Assembly: GCA_014239365.1 (NCBI GenBank)
Contig: JAAZZB010000075.1
Coordinates: 1-43,122 of the forward strand
Reading direction: 5' to 3'
Length of the DNA stretch: 43,122 bases
Source: Verrucomicrobiia bacterium
GTDB lineage: Bacteria > Verrucomicrobiota > Verrucomicrobiia > Limisphaerales > UBA1100
Each line of letters begins with the position of its first letter. Position 1 is the first letter of the stretch. A program made the translations under genes and the position numbers. Shown here one piece after another: positions 1 to 8,378 of the stretch. The notes under the pieces were generated by a model, which worked only from the letters and a program-made list of their open reading frames with translations, searched no databases and was not told the DNA's origin.

Positions 1-409
1 CAATCGTTATGGGCCGGATGAGTGTGACGGTGCGCGCGGCCTCGTCCACTCGCGAGAGAGCCATTCCAATGTTGTAGCCTTGGACCCAAAGGACGTGCGT
101 GCAGAACAATTGGTCTTGAAAAATGAACAGGCGGTAATCCTCCGCGCGCCATGGGAGACTGGGGAAATTTTCAAAGCGCACATTGTAATGCGCTTCGGCA
201 ACCGCAAGTGAATCGTCCAATCGAAACAGCACGGCTTGCATCGGAGTGAAATTGAGCAACTTGTCGGCATTGCGCGCAGCTTGGTCGTGCGGTTCGCAGC
301 GGGCCATGCCCCACACGGCATTGGCGTGTTGCGTGAGTGACGGATTGAAAATGCCGCCTGGAAAACGAGCGTAATCCAAAGCTAATTGGTTGCGATTGGC
401 AAACACCAT
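1..409 (-). CDS. Partial carbohydrate-active-type protein, 5' end only
   Basis: An open minus-strand frame runs from an ATG at 409 to the window edge without a stop, giving about 136 residues. It is not the longer ATG frame overlapping it at 7-321, which reads as low-complexity Arg/Pro/Cys sequence. The product has well-formed blocks such as GGIFNPSLTQHANAVWGMAR, then FTPMQAVLFRLDD and LFCTHVLWVQGYNIGMAL. Alternating beta-strand patterns with an early FNPS block resemble the first blades of five-bladed propeller glycosidases or phosphorylases (GH130-like), but this is a weak resemblance and no catalytic residue can be fixed. The frame stays open upstream of 409, so a GTG at 418 or an earlier start is possible. 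It is divergent from the large propeller gene starting at 489. I am confident it is coding and unsure of function. Confidence 0.55.
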   Translation of the reverse strand, partial: MVFANRNQLALDYARFPGGIFNPSLTQHANAVWGMARCEPHDQAARNADKLLNFTPMQAVLFRLDDSLAVAEAHYNVRFENFPSLPWRAEDYRLFIFQDQLFCTHVLWVQGYNIGMALSRVDEAARTVTLIRPITI

Positions 410-488
410 CCTGCGCACATCATCAACACAGAGAGTGGTTGTGGCAAGCAAGGCTTGTGTCTTCCGTCGCGCGCGGCATAATCGCCGG

Positions 489-3400
489 ATGCAACCCCTC
501 CGCACCCTTGCCGGGCTGATGCTCGCTGCCTTCATTTCTATTTTCACAACTCACGCCGCGTCGGGCATCCCCGAGTCGCTCAACCTTAAAGGCGGCTTCG
601 TCGTTCACCTCGGATGCGGCGATGGAAACCTGACTTTGTCACTGCGGCCAAACCCAAGTTTTCAGGTGCACGGGCTCGCCGCCAATCCAGCTAATGTCGC
701 CAAGGCGCGCGCGACGGTGAAGGCGGCGGGTGTTTATGGACCGGTTTCGATTGACCAATTGCGCGGCGCGCGGCTGCCGTATATTGACGGGATGGTCAAT
801 TTGCTGGTGGCGGAAAATTTGGGCGGCGTGCCTATGGCGGAGGTGATGCGTGTGCTGGCACCGGAAGGAATTGCCTATATAAAGAGTGGTGGCGAATGGA
901 AAGCGACGACCAAGCCACGTCCGAAAGACATCGACGAATGGACGCACTTCCTCCACGACGCCGGCGGGAACGCGGTGGCGCACGATAAGCAAGTCGGTCC
1001 GCCGCGGCATTTGCAGTGGTTGGGCAGTCCGCGCTGGAGCCGGCATCACGACCGGATGGCGAGTATGAGCGCGTTGGTGTCGGCGGGTGGGCGCGTTTTT
1101 TACGTGATGGACGAAGGCTCGCGTGTGTCCATCCAGTTGCCCGCGCGCTGGACGCTCGTGGCGCGCGATGCGTTTAACGGCGTCATCCTTTGGAAGAAGC
1201 CGATGAAAAAATGGCACAGTCATTTATGGCCGTTGAAGAGTGGGCCAACACAATTGGCGCGGAGGCTTGTGGCGATGAAGGGCCGCGTGTACATCACACT
1301 CGGCGTCGATCAACCGGTGAGCGTGCTTGATGCCGCCACGGGTGAACTCATTCACGAATTGTCCGACAGCAAGGGTGCGGAGGAGATCATCGTCGAGGGC
1401 GGGCAGGTTTTTGTTTTGGAAAGTCCGGAGGAGTGGGAGCTGAATTCGTTTTTGCCTTTTCATAACACCGGCGATCAGGCGCGCATTCACCGCGACTTCG
1501 CGTGGAACAAAAAGAAGCGTGACGTGAAGGCGTACGACTCGGTGACCGGCAAACGTATTTGGGGGCACAACAACAAAGTCGCGCCATTGACGATGACAGC
1601 CGATGAGCATCGTGTGTTTTTTCACGATGGCGAAAAAGTGGTGGCACTCAATCGTTCCTCGGGCGACGTGGCGTGGAGCGCAGGCAAATCGTTTCTGCCG
1701 GCGGAGGTGCGTTTTAACTTCGGCCCCAAGCTGGTGTCCCATGATGGCGTAGTGCTGTACGCCGGCGGCGATCGCACGATGAAAGCCATCGACGCCAAGA
1801 CCGGCGAGCAACTTTGGGAAGCGCCCCACGCGCGCGGCGGATATAAGTCGCCGGAAGATTTGCTCGTGATGCGCGGGATGGTGTGGAGCGCGCCGACCAC
1901 CAGCGGACGCGACAGCGGCATCTTCACCGGACGCGATCTGCGCACCGGCAAAGTGAGGGTCGAGATTCCGCCCAACGTGGACACCTATTGGTTTCATCAC
2001 CGCTGTTACATCGCCAAGGCCACGGATAATTTTCTGATGCCCTCGCGCACCGGCATTGAGTTCATTGATCCCGACACAAAAAACTGGGACATCAATCACT
2101 GGGTCCGCGGCGGCTGCCTTTACGGCGTGATGCCCGCGAACGGATTGACCTACGCCCCGCCGCACAACTGCGCGTGTTATCCCGAGGCAAAACTGTTCGG
2201 CTTCAACGCTCTCGCCTCCGCCTCGCCATCCCGCGCGCTCGGCAAAGTGATCGAAGCCAACCGCCTCGAGCGCGGCCCCGCCTTCGGCCAAGCCACCGAC
2301 ACCGCCGGCATCGGCGAACGCGATTGGCCCACTTACCGCCACGACAATTTGCGCAGTGGATTTTCAAAAAATAGTGTCGGTGAAAAACTTGCTCAAAAAT
2401 GGGCCACGAAATTGGAAGGTAAACTTTCCGCCGTGACGATTGCCGAAAACAAACTCTTCGTCGCCCGCGTGGACGCGCACGAAGTCGTCGCACTGAACGC
2501 AACCACCGGCGCGGAGTTGTGGCGCTTCACCGCGGGCGGGCGCGTGGATTCGCCGCCGAGCATTCGCGATGGACGCGCCTATTTTGGCAGTGCCGATGGC
2601 TGGGTGTATTGCCTGCGCGCACGCGATGGCGCGTTGGCGTGGCGGTTCCGCGCCGCGCCGGAGGACCGCCGACTGATGGCTTACGAACAACTCGAAAGCG
2701 TCTGGCCCGTGCACGGCAGCGTGCTCATTCGAGAAAACAAAATTTATTTCGTGGCCGGTCGTTCCAATTTTCTCGATGGCGGAATGCGCTGGTTCGCGCT
2801 GGACGCAATGACCGGCAAAAAAAATATCGAGGTTGTGCTCGACGAAAAGGAGCCGGGCGAGGACAAAAATTTGCAGGAACGAATCCAGATTTTGCAAATG
2901 CCCGTTGGCCTGCCGGACATTCTTTCGAGCGATGACAAATTCATTTATATGAAGTCGCAAAAATTCGATCGCGAAGGCCAGCGCATCGGCCTCGGCCCGC
3001 ACACCGGCGACTTCGCCGGGCAAGGCGGCCAGCAAGGCGGCGACACCGCGCACGTGTTTTGCCCCACCGGTTTTCTTGATGACACTTGGTTTCACCGCAG
3101 TTATTGGGTTTACGGTCGCAGCTTTGCCGGCGGCCACGCGGGCTATTACCAAGCCGGCCGTTACGCGCCCTCGGGGCGTTTACTGGTTTTTGATCAGGAA
3201 AAAATTTACGGCTTCGGTCGCAAACCGCAGTACCTCAAATGGACCACCATCCTCGAGCACCAACTTTTCGCCGCCAACCGCGTGCAAAAAGCTCCGCCGC
3301 CCGTCGCCCAAAAACCCAAGCGCCCCGCAGCAAAAGCCGCGATGATCAGCTTCGGCGTGCCCAAGACGATGGATCCCACCGGCAAAGCGCTCACCGTTTC

Positions 3401-4343
3401 CGCGTGGGTTAATGCCAAGCGCCCCAGCGGAGTCATCCTCGCCCGCGGCGGCCCGCAAAACGGTTTCGCGTTGGTGATGCAACGCGGCACGCCGGCGTTT
3501 CTCATTCGCGCAGAAGACAAACTCGCCAGCGTCACCGCCCGCGGCAAGTTCGGCGGGCGATGGGTGCACGTTACCGGCGTGCTCGATGCCAACAAACAAA
3601 TGCACATTTACATCAACGGCCAACCCGCCGGCCACGGCAAAGCCACCGGCCTCATCGCCGCCACGCCGTTGCAAGGCCTCGAGATTGGCTCCGATGACGG
3701 CAGCCCCGTGGGCACTTATCGCAGCCCTAACACCCTCACCGGCATTATCGACACCGTGCGAATTTTTCATCGCGCCCTGAGCGATGACGAAGTCGCCGCG
3801 CTGCACGCCGGCAAAGCCCCCGCCAAAGATGCCGCGCTGATGCTCGCCTGCGATTTTGAAAAAGGCAAAGCCACAGACGCCTCCGGCAAAAACCATCACG
3901 GCCAGTTGGTCAGCGCCCGATCTGTTTTGGGACGCGACGCAGCCAGCGGCCTCGCGATGAAATTCAAAGCCACCGCCGGGGCCGCCGCCGGCAGCGCAAG
4001 CGTGCCGTACGATTGGACGAAAGACCTCCCCATCCTCGTCCGCGCAATGGCCAAAGCCGGCGACACGCTTTATGTCATCGGCCCGCCGGATCTCGTTGAC
4101 GAAGAGGAAAGTTTTGTAAAACTCACCAAGGGCGATCCCCAAGTGCAAACAATTCTCGCCGCCCAAGCCGCCGCACTCCAAGGCAAACAAGGCGCCATCA
4201 TGCTCGTCGTCGATGTAAAAACCGGCACCACCAAAGCCATCCACAAACTCCCCGCCCTCCCCGTCTGGGACAGCCTCGCGGTGGCCAATGAAAAATTGTT
4301 TTACACCACACAAACCGGCAACGTCGTGTGCTTGGGTGAGTAA
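489..4343 (+). CDS. Exported methyltransferase-fold / PQQ-like propeller / LamG protein
   Basis: The product has 1284 residues. The start at 489 is chosen because it gives a clean signal peptide (MQPLRTLAGLMLAAFISIFT, cut near residue 26); the frame also reads upstream from a TTG at 390. Residues about 31-165 look like a class I SAM-methyltransferase fold, with LGCGDG at 41-46, then an acidic turn and a VLAPEGIAYI strand. From about 170 to 930 come repeated blades of the type VxALNxxTGxxLW and VKAYDSVTGKRIW, typical of PQQ-like (BamB-type) beta-propellers. Residues about 950-1110 form a LamG/concanavalin-like domain (WVHVTGVLDANKQMHIYING). A short propeller-like tail closes the protein. Large proteins with this N-terminal block before a PQQ propeller occur in Planctomycetes and Verrucomicrobia; their role is unknown. 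An extracytoplasmic place makes a working SAM enzyme unlikely, so the first domain may be a degenerate binding module. The gene appears to stand alone, divergent from the gene at 1-409. Confidence 0.8.
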   Translation: MQPLRTLAGLMLAAFISIFTTHAASGIPESLNLKGGFVVHLGCGDGNLTLSLRPNPSFQVHGLAANPANVAKARATVKAAGVYGPVSIDQLRGARLPYIDGMVNLLVAENLGGVPMAEVMRVLAPEGIAYIKSGGEWKATTKPRPKDIDEWTHFLHDAGGNAVAHDKQVGPPRHLQWLGSPRWSRHHDRMASMSALVSAGGRVFYVMDEGSRVSIQLPARWTLVARDAFNGVILWKKPMKKWHSHLWPLKSGPTQLARRLVAMKGRVYITLGVDQPVSVLDAATGELIHELSDSKGAEEIIVEGGQVFVLESPEEWELNSFLPFHNTGDQARIHRDFAWNKKKRDVKAYDSVTGKRIWGHNNKVAPLTMTADEHRVFFHDGEKVVALNRSSGDVAWSAGKSFLPAEVRFNFGPKLVSHDGVVLYAGGDRTMKAIDAKTGEQLWEAPHARGGYKSPEDLLVMRGMVWSAPTTSGRDSGIFTGRDLRTGKVRVEIPPNVDTYWFHHRCYIAKATDNFLMPSRTGIEFIDPDTKNWDINHWVRGGCLYGVMPANGLTYAPPHNCACYPEAKLFGFNALASASPSRALGKVIEANRLERGPAFGQATDTAGIGERDWPTYRHDNLRSGFSKNSVGEKLAQKWATKLEGKLSAVTIAENKLFVARVDAHEVVALNATTGAELWRFTAGGRVDSPPSIRDGRAYFGSADGWVYCLRARDGALAWRFRAAPEDRRLMAYEQLESVWPVHGSVLIRENKIYFVAGRSNFLDGGMRWFALDAMTGKKNIEVVLDEKEPGEDKNLQERIQILQMPVGLPDILSSDDKFIYMKSQKFDREGQRIGLGPHTGDFAGQGGQQGGDTAHVFCPTGFLDDTWFHRSYWVYGRSFAGGHAGYYQAGRYAPSGRLLVFDQEKIYGFGRKPQYLKWTTILEHQLFAANRVQKAPPPVAQKPKRPAAKAAMISFGVPKTMDPTGKALTVSAWVNAKRPSGVILARGGPQNGFALVMQRGTPAFLIRAEDKLASVTARGKFGGRWVHVTGVLDANKQMHIYINGQPAGHGKATGLIAATPLQGLEIGSDDGSPVGTYRSPNTLTGIIDTVRIFHRALSDDEVAALHAGKAPAKDAALMLACDFEKGKATDASGKNHHGQLVSARSVLGRDAASGLAMKFKATAGAAAGSASVPYDWTKDLPILVRAMAKAGDTLYVIGPPDLVDEEESFVKLTKGDPQVQTILAAQAAALQGKQGAIMLVVDVKTGTTKAIHKLPALPVWDSLAVANEKLFYTTQTGNVVCLGE

Positions 4344-4385
4344 TTTTTGAACACAAATCTGTGTGAATTTAAACTTGATTACGTT

Positions 4386-5657
4386 ATGGAAAAATCGATC
4401 TTGATTCGGATGCTCGGCATTGGCGCGTTGGCTGCGATGGCGGCGTATTTTGTTTTTTCAAAACCCAATCCATCTGCACGCGATGATGCAGCGGAGGCGC
4501 GGGTGCAACAATTGGAACGGGAGAAAGCGGCGCTGCGCCGGCAACTGCAGTCGGCCCGCGCGACGAAACCGATTATTGTGACGGCCGGCCCATTGGTGGC
4601 GAGCGAAGAGGAAGCCCCGCAAGCGGCTACGCCGGAACAAATCCTCACGCTCCTTCAACAACTGAAACCAACCGACAAGCGTGCGCTGCGGCGGCTGGTA
4701 TATTTTCTGGAATCATTGGTGGAACGCGGCGATCCGGCATTGCCGGCCATTGCGGCGTTTCTGAATCGGAATGTGGATTTGGAATTTCCGGTGGCGCGTT
4801 CTGCTGGAGTCGACGACAAAAAAAATCCAGCCGGTAAAAAAACGACGGCATCTGCTTGGAATTATTTCCGACCCTTTCCCAGACCCACCGGTGTCACCCC
4901 GGCCACGCTGCGATTGGGGTTGCTGGAAGCGGTGGCCGCCATTGGCACGATGGGCGCGGAGGAATTGCTGCTGAATATTTTGGATGACACCGCACGCGGC
5001 GTGGAGGTGGCGTATTTGGAAATTGCTTTGCAGGATTTGGCGCGCGATCAGCACGTGGACAAAATCCTCGCCGCCACGCGCCGCCTCCTCACCAAGCTGC
5101 CACCCATCACAGCGGATTCAATGGCAGTCGACCGCCGCGCCAAAGGCTACCTCTACGCCATCCTTGTAAAATATAACGACCGCATTTTTGTGGACACCGC
5201 CAAGACACTGCTCATCACCGCCGACGGTCGGCTCGATGGCGATGTGCTGCGTTATCTGCGGCAGGTTTTGGGAACGGATGCGTTGCCAATTTTTCATACC
5301 GTGATGAACGATGATCGGCTCACGGATGAAATCGATCGCTATGCCATTCGCGATGCGATCCTCCGTCACATTGGCGCGGACCCGAAGGCAGATGTGTTGC
5401 TATTGCAAACCATGCGAGAAGGGATGGCCCAACAGGAAGAAGGCGGGGCGTTCAATTGGGGAGCGGTAAAACTGCCCCTCAATGCGCTGATGCAGGGAAT
5501 CAACGAGGCACCCGCACAAAACATTGTCAACCGCCGCCGTTTGATTGATAATTTCCGCGAAGAATTTGATCATCCGCAACTCAACAGTGTCTTGAACAAA
5601 ATGGACGCCGGACTCGAAGCTGCACAGCAAGGTGTGACCCCGAACGGGGGCAAATAA
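4386..5657 (+). CDS. Membrane-anchored coiled-coil / helical-repeat protein
   Basis: The product has 423 residues from the ATG at 4386; a TTG at 4347 would add 13 residues before a poorer N-terminus. An N-terminal hydrophobic segment (LGIGALAAMAAYFVF, about residues 9-23) is followed by a charged coiled coil (about 30-60, AEARVQQLEREKAALRRQLQ). The rest is a long all-helical region with repeated Leu/Ala-rich helix pairs (for example LRLGLLEAVAAIGTMGAEELLL), which reads like HEAT/TPR-type repeats. No catalytic motif is visible. This suggests a periplasmic scaffold or sensor tethered to the inner membrane, which is inference. The stop is 8 bases before the ankyrin lipoprotein at 5666, so the two are probably co-transcribed and may work together. 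Confidence 0.7.
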   Translation: MEKSILIRMLGIGALAAMAAYFVFSKPNPSARDDAAEARVQQLEREKAALRRQLQSARATKPIIVTAGPLVASEEEAPQAATPEQILTLLQQLKPTDKRALRRLVYFLESLVERGDPALPAIAAFLNRNVDLEFPVARSAGVDDKKNPAGKKTTASAWNYFRPFPRPTGVTPATLRLGLLEAVAAIGTMGAEELLLNILDDTARGVEVAYLEIALQDLARDQHVDKILAATRRLLTKLPPITADSMAVDRRAKGYLYAILVKYNDRIFVDTAKTLLITADGRLDGDVLRYLRQVLGTDALPIFHTVMNDDRLTDEIDRYAIRDAILRHIGADPKADVLLLQTMREGMAQQEEGGAFNWGAVKLPLNALMQGINEAPAQNIVNRRRLIDNFREEFDHPQLNSVLNKMDAGLEAAQQGVTPNGGK

Positions 5658-5665
5658 AATTAAAC

Positions 5666-6253
5666 ATGAAACCACTGCTCACAACCACACTCATTGCCGC
5701 GCTGTTCATTGGCTGCGGCAAACAAGATGAAGCTCCGCCGGAAAACAAGTCCGGCAGTAAACCGGCGAACGCCGCAGGAGGTCAGGCCGTATCCAAGCTT
5801 GTGGAAGCCGCGTTTAATGGCGACCTCAAGGCCACTCAAGCGCTTATTGCCGAGGGAGCGGATCTAAATCAAAAAGATCCCAATGGCTCAACGCCACTGA
5901 TCATTGCGGCGTTGTTCGGGCACACTGAAGTTTGTCAGGCACTGATGGAAGGCGGCGCGGACTTGGATCTCACCAATAAAGATGGCTCCACCGCATTGAT
6001 GAGTGCGGCCTTACTGTGCCATCCGGAAACCGTCAAGGCGTTGCTGGCCAAGGGCGCGGATGCCAATATGAAAAATAAAGACGGAACCACCGCGCGAGAT
6101 ACTGCGGATTTAACCTGGGACAAGGCGAAACCCATCTATGAATTTCTGGATGGAGTTCTTTTTAAACCGCTCGGGAAACCTATCGATTTCGAACGAATCC
6201 AAAAAACCCGTCCGGAAATCGCTGAGCTACTTCAAGAAGCCGCCACAAAGTGA
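5666..6253 (+). CDS. Ankyrin-repeat lipoprotein
   Basis: The product has 195 residues with a lipoprotein signal, MKPLLTTTLIAALFIGC, and the lipid-bearing cysteine at residue 17. A Gly/Ala/Asn linker precedes about three ankyrin repeats (residues about 45-145): the motifs GADLNQKDPNGSTPLIIAA, GGADLDLTNKDGSTALMSAA and KGADANMKNKDGTTARDTAD are directly readable. The last 40 residues form a capping block (YEFLDGVLF, then IQKTRPEIAELLQEA). The same repeats and cap (YKYFDGLLR, IKTTRPLIAKTLTEA) recur inside the acyltransferase encoded next at 6332, so the two domains are paralogous. The protein should sit on a membrane facing the periplasm and bind another protein. It is 8 bases after the preceding gene. 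Confidence 0.85.
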   Translation: MKPLLTTTLIAALFIGCGKQDEAPPENKSGSKPANAAGGQAVSKLVEAAFNGDLKATQALIAEGADLNQKDPNGSTPLIIAALFGHTEVCQALMEGGADLDLTNKDGSTALMSAALLCHPETVKALLAKGADANMKNKDGTTARDTADLTWDKAKPIYEFLDGVLFKPLGKPIDFERIQKTRPEIAELLQEAATK

Positions 6254-6302
6254 TTGGCCCACAATCAATCGATTACATTTTTGGGTAACGAATCCATTCG
6301 TT
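6251..6302 (+). promoter_or_regulatory. Two small inverted repeats between ankyrin lipoprotein and acyltransferase
   Basis: The first inverted repeat, TGATTG-GCCCA-CAATCA (6251-6267), begins on the stop codon of the ankyrin lipoprotein; its short stem and following ATTTTTGGG would make only a weak terminator. The second, AACGAAT-CC-ATTCGTT (6287-6302), is a perfect 7-bp palindrome lying 30 bases before the acyltransferase start and could be an operator. No clear -35/-10 pair is visible. Function is inferred from position only. Confidence 0.3.
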
Positions 6303-6331
6303 TGCACGTATCCGTGGTAACGTAACTCAAT

Positions 6332-8056
6332 ATGGAATCTTTACTCGCACCTGAGGAGCCGCCGGTTTTAGAAAAAAAGCGCTATCACGATCTTGATGCA
6401 CTGCGGGCCTTCGCAATGTTGCTGGGCATTGTGTTGCACGGGGTGCTTTCGTTTTTTCCGGTGCCCATTTGGCCGGCGCAGGATTTGCAGCAGCCGATGG
6501 TGGAGGTGCCCGCCGTGTTGGCCGTACCGCTGGAAAAAACAGGGCTTGAAACGCCGGCGGTTTACAGTCCATTCGAGGTTGCATTGCACGCGATTCACGG
6601 CTTTCGGATGCAGTTGTTTTTTTTGGTGAGCGGATTTTTCACCACGATGCTCTGGCGCAAGCGCGGTTTGAAATCACTGGCCAAGCACCGCGCCAAACGC
6701 ATCCTGCTGCCGCTGGCAATTGCTTTGCCGCTGGTTTGGGGGGCACTTATTCCTGTGGGAATTTATGGCCAAAGCAAATTGGAGGGGATCGCGAAGATGC
6801 GAAGTGGATCCGCCAAGGCGGATCAAACGGCGGTTGGCGAGATGGGAATTATTACCGCGCTGGATCAGAAAAATCTGCCCGTGGTCAAACGGCTTATCGC
6901 CGGAGGAACTGATTTAGAAGTACGGGATCCAAGCGATGGCAGCACACCGTTAATTGCTGCCGCGGCGTACGGCTACCCCAAGGTGGTTGAGCTGTTGCTC
7001 GCGGGCGGCGCTAAAGTGGAAACGGGCAACAATCAGGGTGACACAGCGCTGCACGTCGCGGCGTTTTTCTGTCGCACAAATATTGTCGAACAATTGCTCG
7101 CACACGGTGCAGATCCGAATGCGAAAAATAAAGAAGGCTACACCCCGCTCTCAAATGTGTCAGGCCCGTGGGAACAAGTGGAAGGGATTTATAAGTACTT
7201 CGACGGCCTGTTGCGATTAGAGTTGGATATGGATCAAATCAAAACCACGCGCCCGCTCATCGCCAAAACACTCACCGAAGCCGGAGCTAAACGTTCCGAT
7301 GAAGAAAAAGTAAATGAAGCGATTGGCGGGATCATCTTGCTGATTTTTTTCGCACCTGTGTTCCACCATCTTTGGTTTCTATATTACCTCGCGTGGCTGG
7401 TGATTGGATTTCTTCTCGTCGTATGGCTGCTGAAAAAATTGAAATGGAAAGCGCTGCCGGATTGGTTGATCACATCTCCGTGGCGTTGGCTGTGGTTATT
7501 ACCGGTTACTTTAGTGCCGCAACTTTTTATGCCTGATGAATTCGGTCCGACCACGGCAGTGGGTTTTCTTCCGTGGCCACCGGCGCTGATTTATTACGCC
7601 ATCTTCTTTGGATTTGGCGCGGTGTGTTACGGACGTGAATCGTTCGAAACCAAAACGGGCCAATGGTGGCCGCTGCATTTCGTGCTGGCAGTGCCGGTGT
7701 TGCTGGCGGGCTTGTGCCTCTTCTGGGCGAATCAACGCGGGCTGTTGTTGTCCGCCTGCGCGGTGGTATATGCGTGGCTGATGATCTTCGGCTTCATCGG
7801 ATTCTTCCGCCACTTTTTCTCCGGCGAAAACAAACTCATCCGGTACGTTTCCGATTCCTCGTACTGGCTGTACATCGCGCACCTGCCGGTCATCATGTTT
7901 GTGCAGGCGTGGATCAGCCCGTGGAACCTGCCCGCCTTCGCAAAATTCCTAATCGCCTGCGCACTCACCACGCTGCCGCTTTTGGTGATTTACGAATGCA
8001 TCGTGCGCTACACCTTCATCGGCACACTACTCAACGGCAAACGGATTCGCGCCTAA
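6332..8056 (+). CDS. Acyltransferase-3 family membrane protein with inserted ankyrin domain
   Basis: The product has 574 residues. The N-terminus (YHDLDALRAFAMLLGIVLHG) carries the R-x10-H signature of acyltransferase-3 enzymes (R25, H36). These integral membrane proteins transfer acyl or succinyl groups to extracytoplasmic glycans; the overall pattern, with SSYWLYIAHLPVIMF near the C-terminus, resembles the OpgC/MdoC branch. Membrane segments are seen at about 22-42, 85-108 and 125-147 and in several spans after 328. Between the third and fourth spans, residues about 165-325 are not membrane sequence but three ankyrin repeats (DGSTPLIAAAAYG, GDTALHVAAFF, HGADPNAKNKEGYTPL) plus a helical cap. 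The basic loop RKRGLKSLAKHRAKR before the third span should be cytoplasmic, which puts the ankyrin insert in the periplasm. The insert matches the upstream lipoprotein at 5666, including the cap. No frameshift is seen at either junction. The acyl substrate is unknown. Confidence 0.85.
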   Translation: MESLLAPEEPPVLEKKRYHDLDALRAFAMLLGIVLHGVLSFFPVPIWPAQDLQQPMVEVPAVLAVPLEKTGLETPAVYSPFEVALHAIHGFRMQLFFLVSGFFTTMLWRKRGLKSLAKHRAKRILLPLAIALPLVWGALIPVGIYGQSKLEGIAKMRSGSAKADQTAVGEMGIITALDQKNLPVVKRLIAGGTDLEVRDPSDGSTPLIAAAAYGYPKVVELLLAGGAKVETGNNQGDTALHVAAFFCRTNIVEQLLAHGADPNAKNKEGYTPLSNVSGPWEQVEGIYKYFDGLLRLELDMDQIKTTRPLIAKTLTEAGAKRSDEEKVNEAIGGIILLIFFAPVFHHLWFLYYLAWLVIGFLLVVWLLKKLKWKALPDWLITSPWRWLWLLPVTLVPQLFMPDEFGPTTAVGFLPWPPALIYYAIFFGFGAVCYGRESFETKTGQWWPLHFVLAVPVLLAGLCLFWANQRGLLLSACAVVYAWLMIFGFIGFFRHFFSGENKLIRYVSDSSYWLYIAHLPVIMFVQAWISPWNLPAFAKFLIACALTTLPLLVIYECIVRYTFIGTLLNGKRIRA

Positions 8057-8090
8057 TCAGCATTTTTTCACCTAAAAACCGCATTATCGC

Positions 8091-8126
8091 TTGACTGCAT
8101 GCATTTTATGCATATATTGAATGCAT
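8091..8126 (+). promoter_or_regulatory. Promoter and candidate operator of the toxin-antitoxin pair
   Basis: A -35-like TTGACT (8091-8096) and a -10-like TATATT (8113-8118) are separated by 16 bases. Three copies of the palindrome ATGCAT lie over and around them (8099-8104, 8108-8113, 8121-8126), suiting autoregulation by a dimeric DNA-binding antitoxin. Transcription would start near 8125, so the ATG at 8133 would have almost no leader. Confidence 0.5.
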
Positions 8127-8132
8127 AGAACG

Positions 8133-8378
8133 ATGCAGTACACGATTCGCAATATCACCCCGGAAATCGACCAAGCCTTGCGGCGCAAAGCAGCGGAGAA
8201 TTCCCAGAGCCTCAACCAAGCTGCGCTGGCGACGCTGGAGAATGGATTGAACCTCACAGGACAGCCAAAGGTGCATCACGATTTGGATGAGTTTTTTGGC
8301 AAATGGGTGTCTGACCCCGAATGCGAAAAGGTGCTCGATGAAATGCGCGAGCAAATTGATTGGGACATGTGGAAGTGA
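8133..8378 (+). CDS. VapB/FitA-like antitoxin
   Basis: The product has 81 residues from the ATG at 8133. An ATG at 8121 is in frame but lies in the third ATGCAT operator copy, close to the predicted transcription start. The N-terminus reads like a ribbon-helix-helix DNA-binding domain: a strand (MQYTIRNI), then ITPEIDQALRRKAAENSQSL and NQAALATLENG. The C-terminal part (DLDEFFGKWVSDPECEKV) is acidic and aromatic, as in antitoxin tails that fill the PIN-toxin active site. It shares four bases with the toxin gene that follows (GTGA). This is a strong contextual call for an antitoxin that binds the PIN protein and represses the operon. Confidence 0.8.
   Translation: MQYTIRNITPEIDQALRRKAAENSQSLNQAALATLENGLNLTGQPKVHHDLDEFFGKWVSDPECEKVLDEMREQIDWDMWK

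Noticed and set aside
7-321. Minus-strand 104-residue frame at the window start
   Set aside because: Reads as Arg/Cys/Ser-rich shadow sequence; the overlapping frame ending at 409 has natural protein composition and is listed instead.
1224-2342. Long minus-strand frame inside the propeller gene
   Set aside because: Antisense to clear propeller blades in a GC-rich gene; Ala/His/Val-rich composition typical of a shadow frame.
3180-4313. Long Gly-rich minus-strand frame
   Set aside because: Antisense to the LamG and tail region of the propeller gene.
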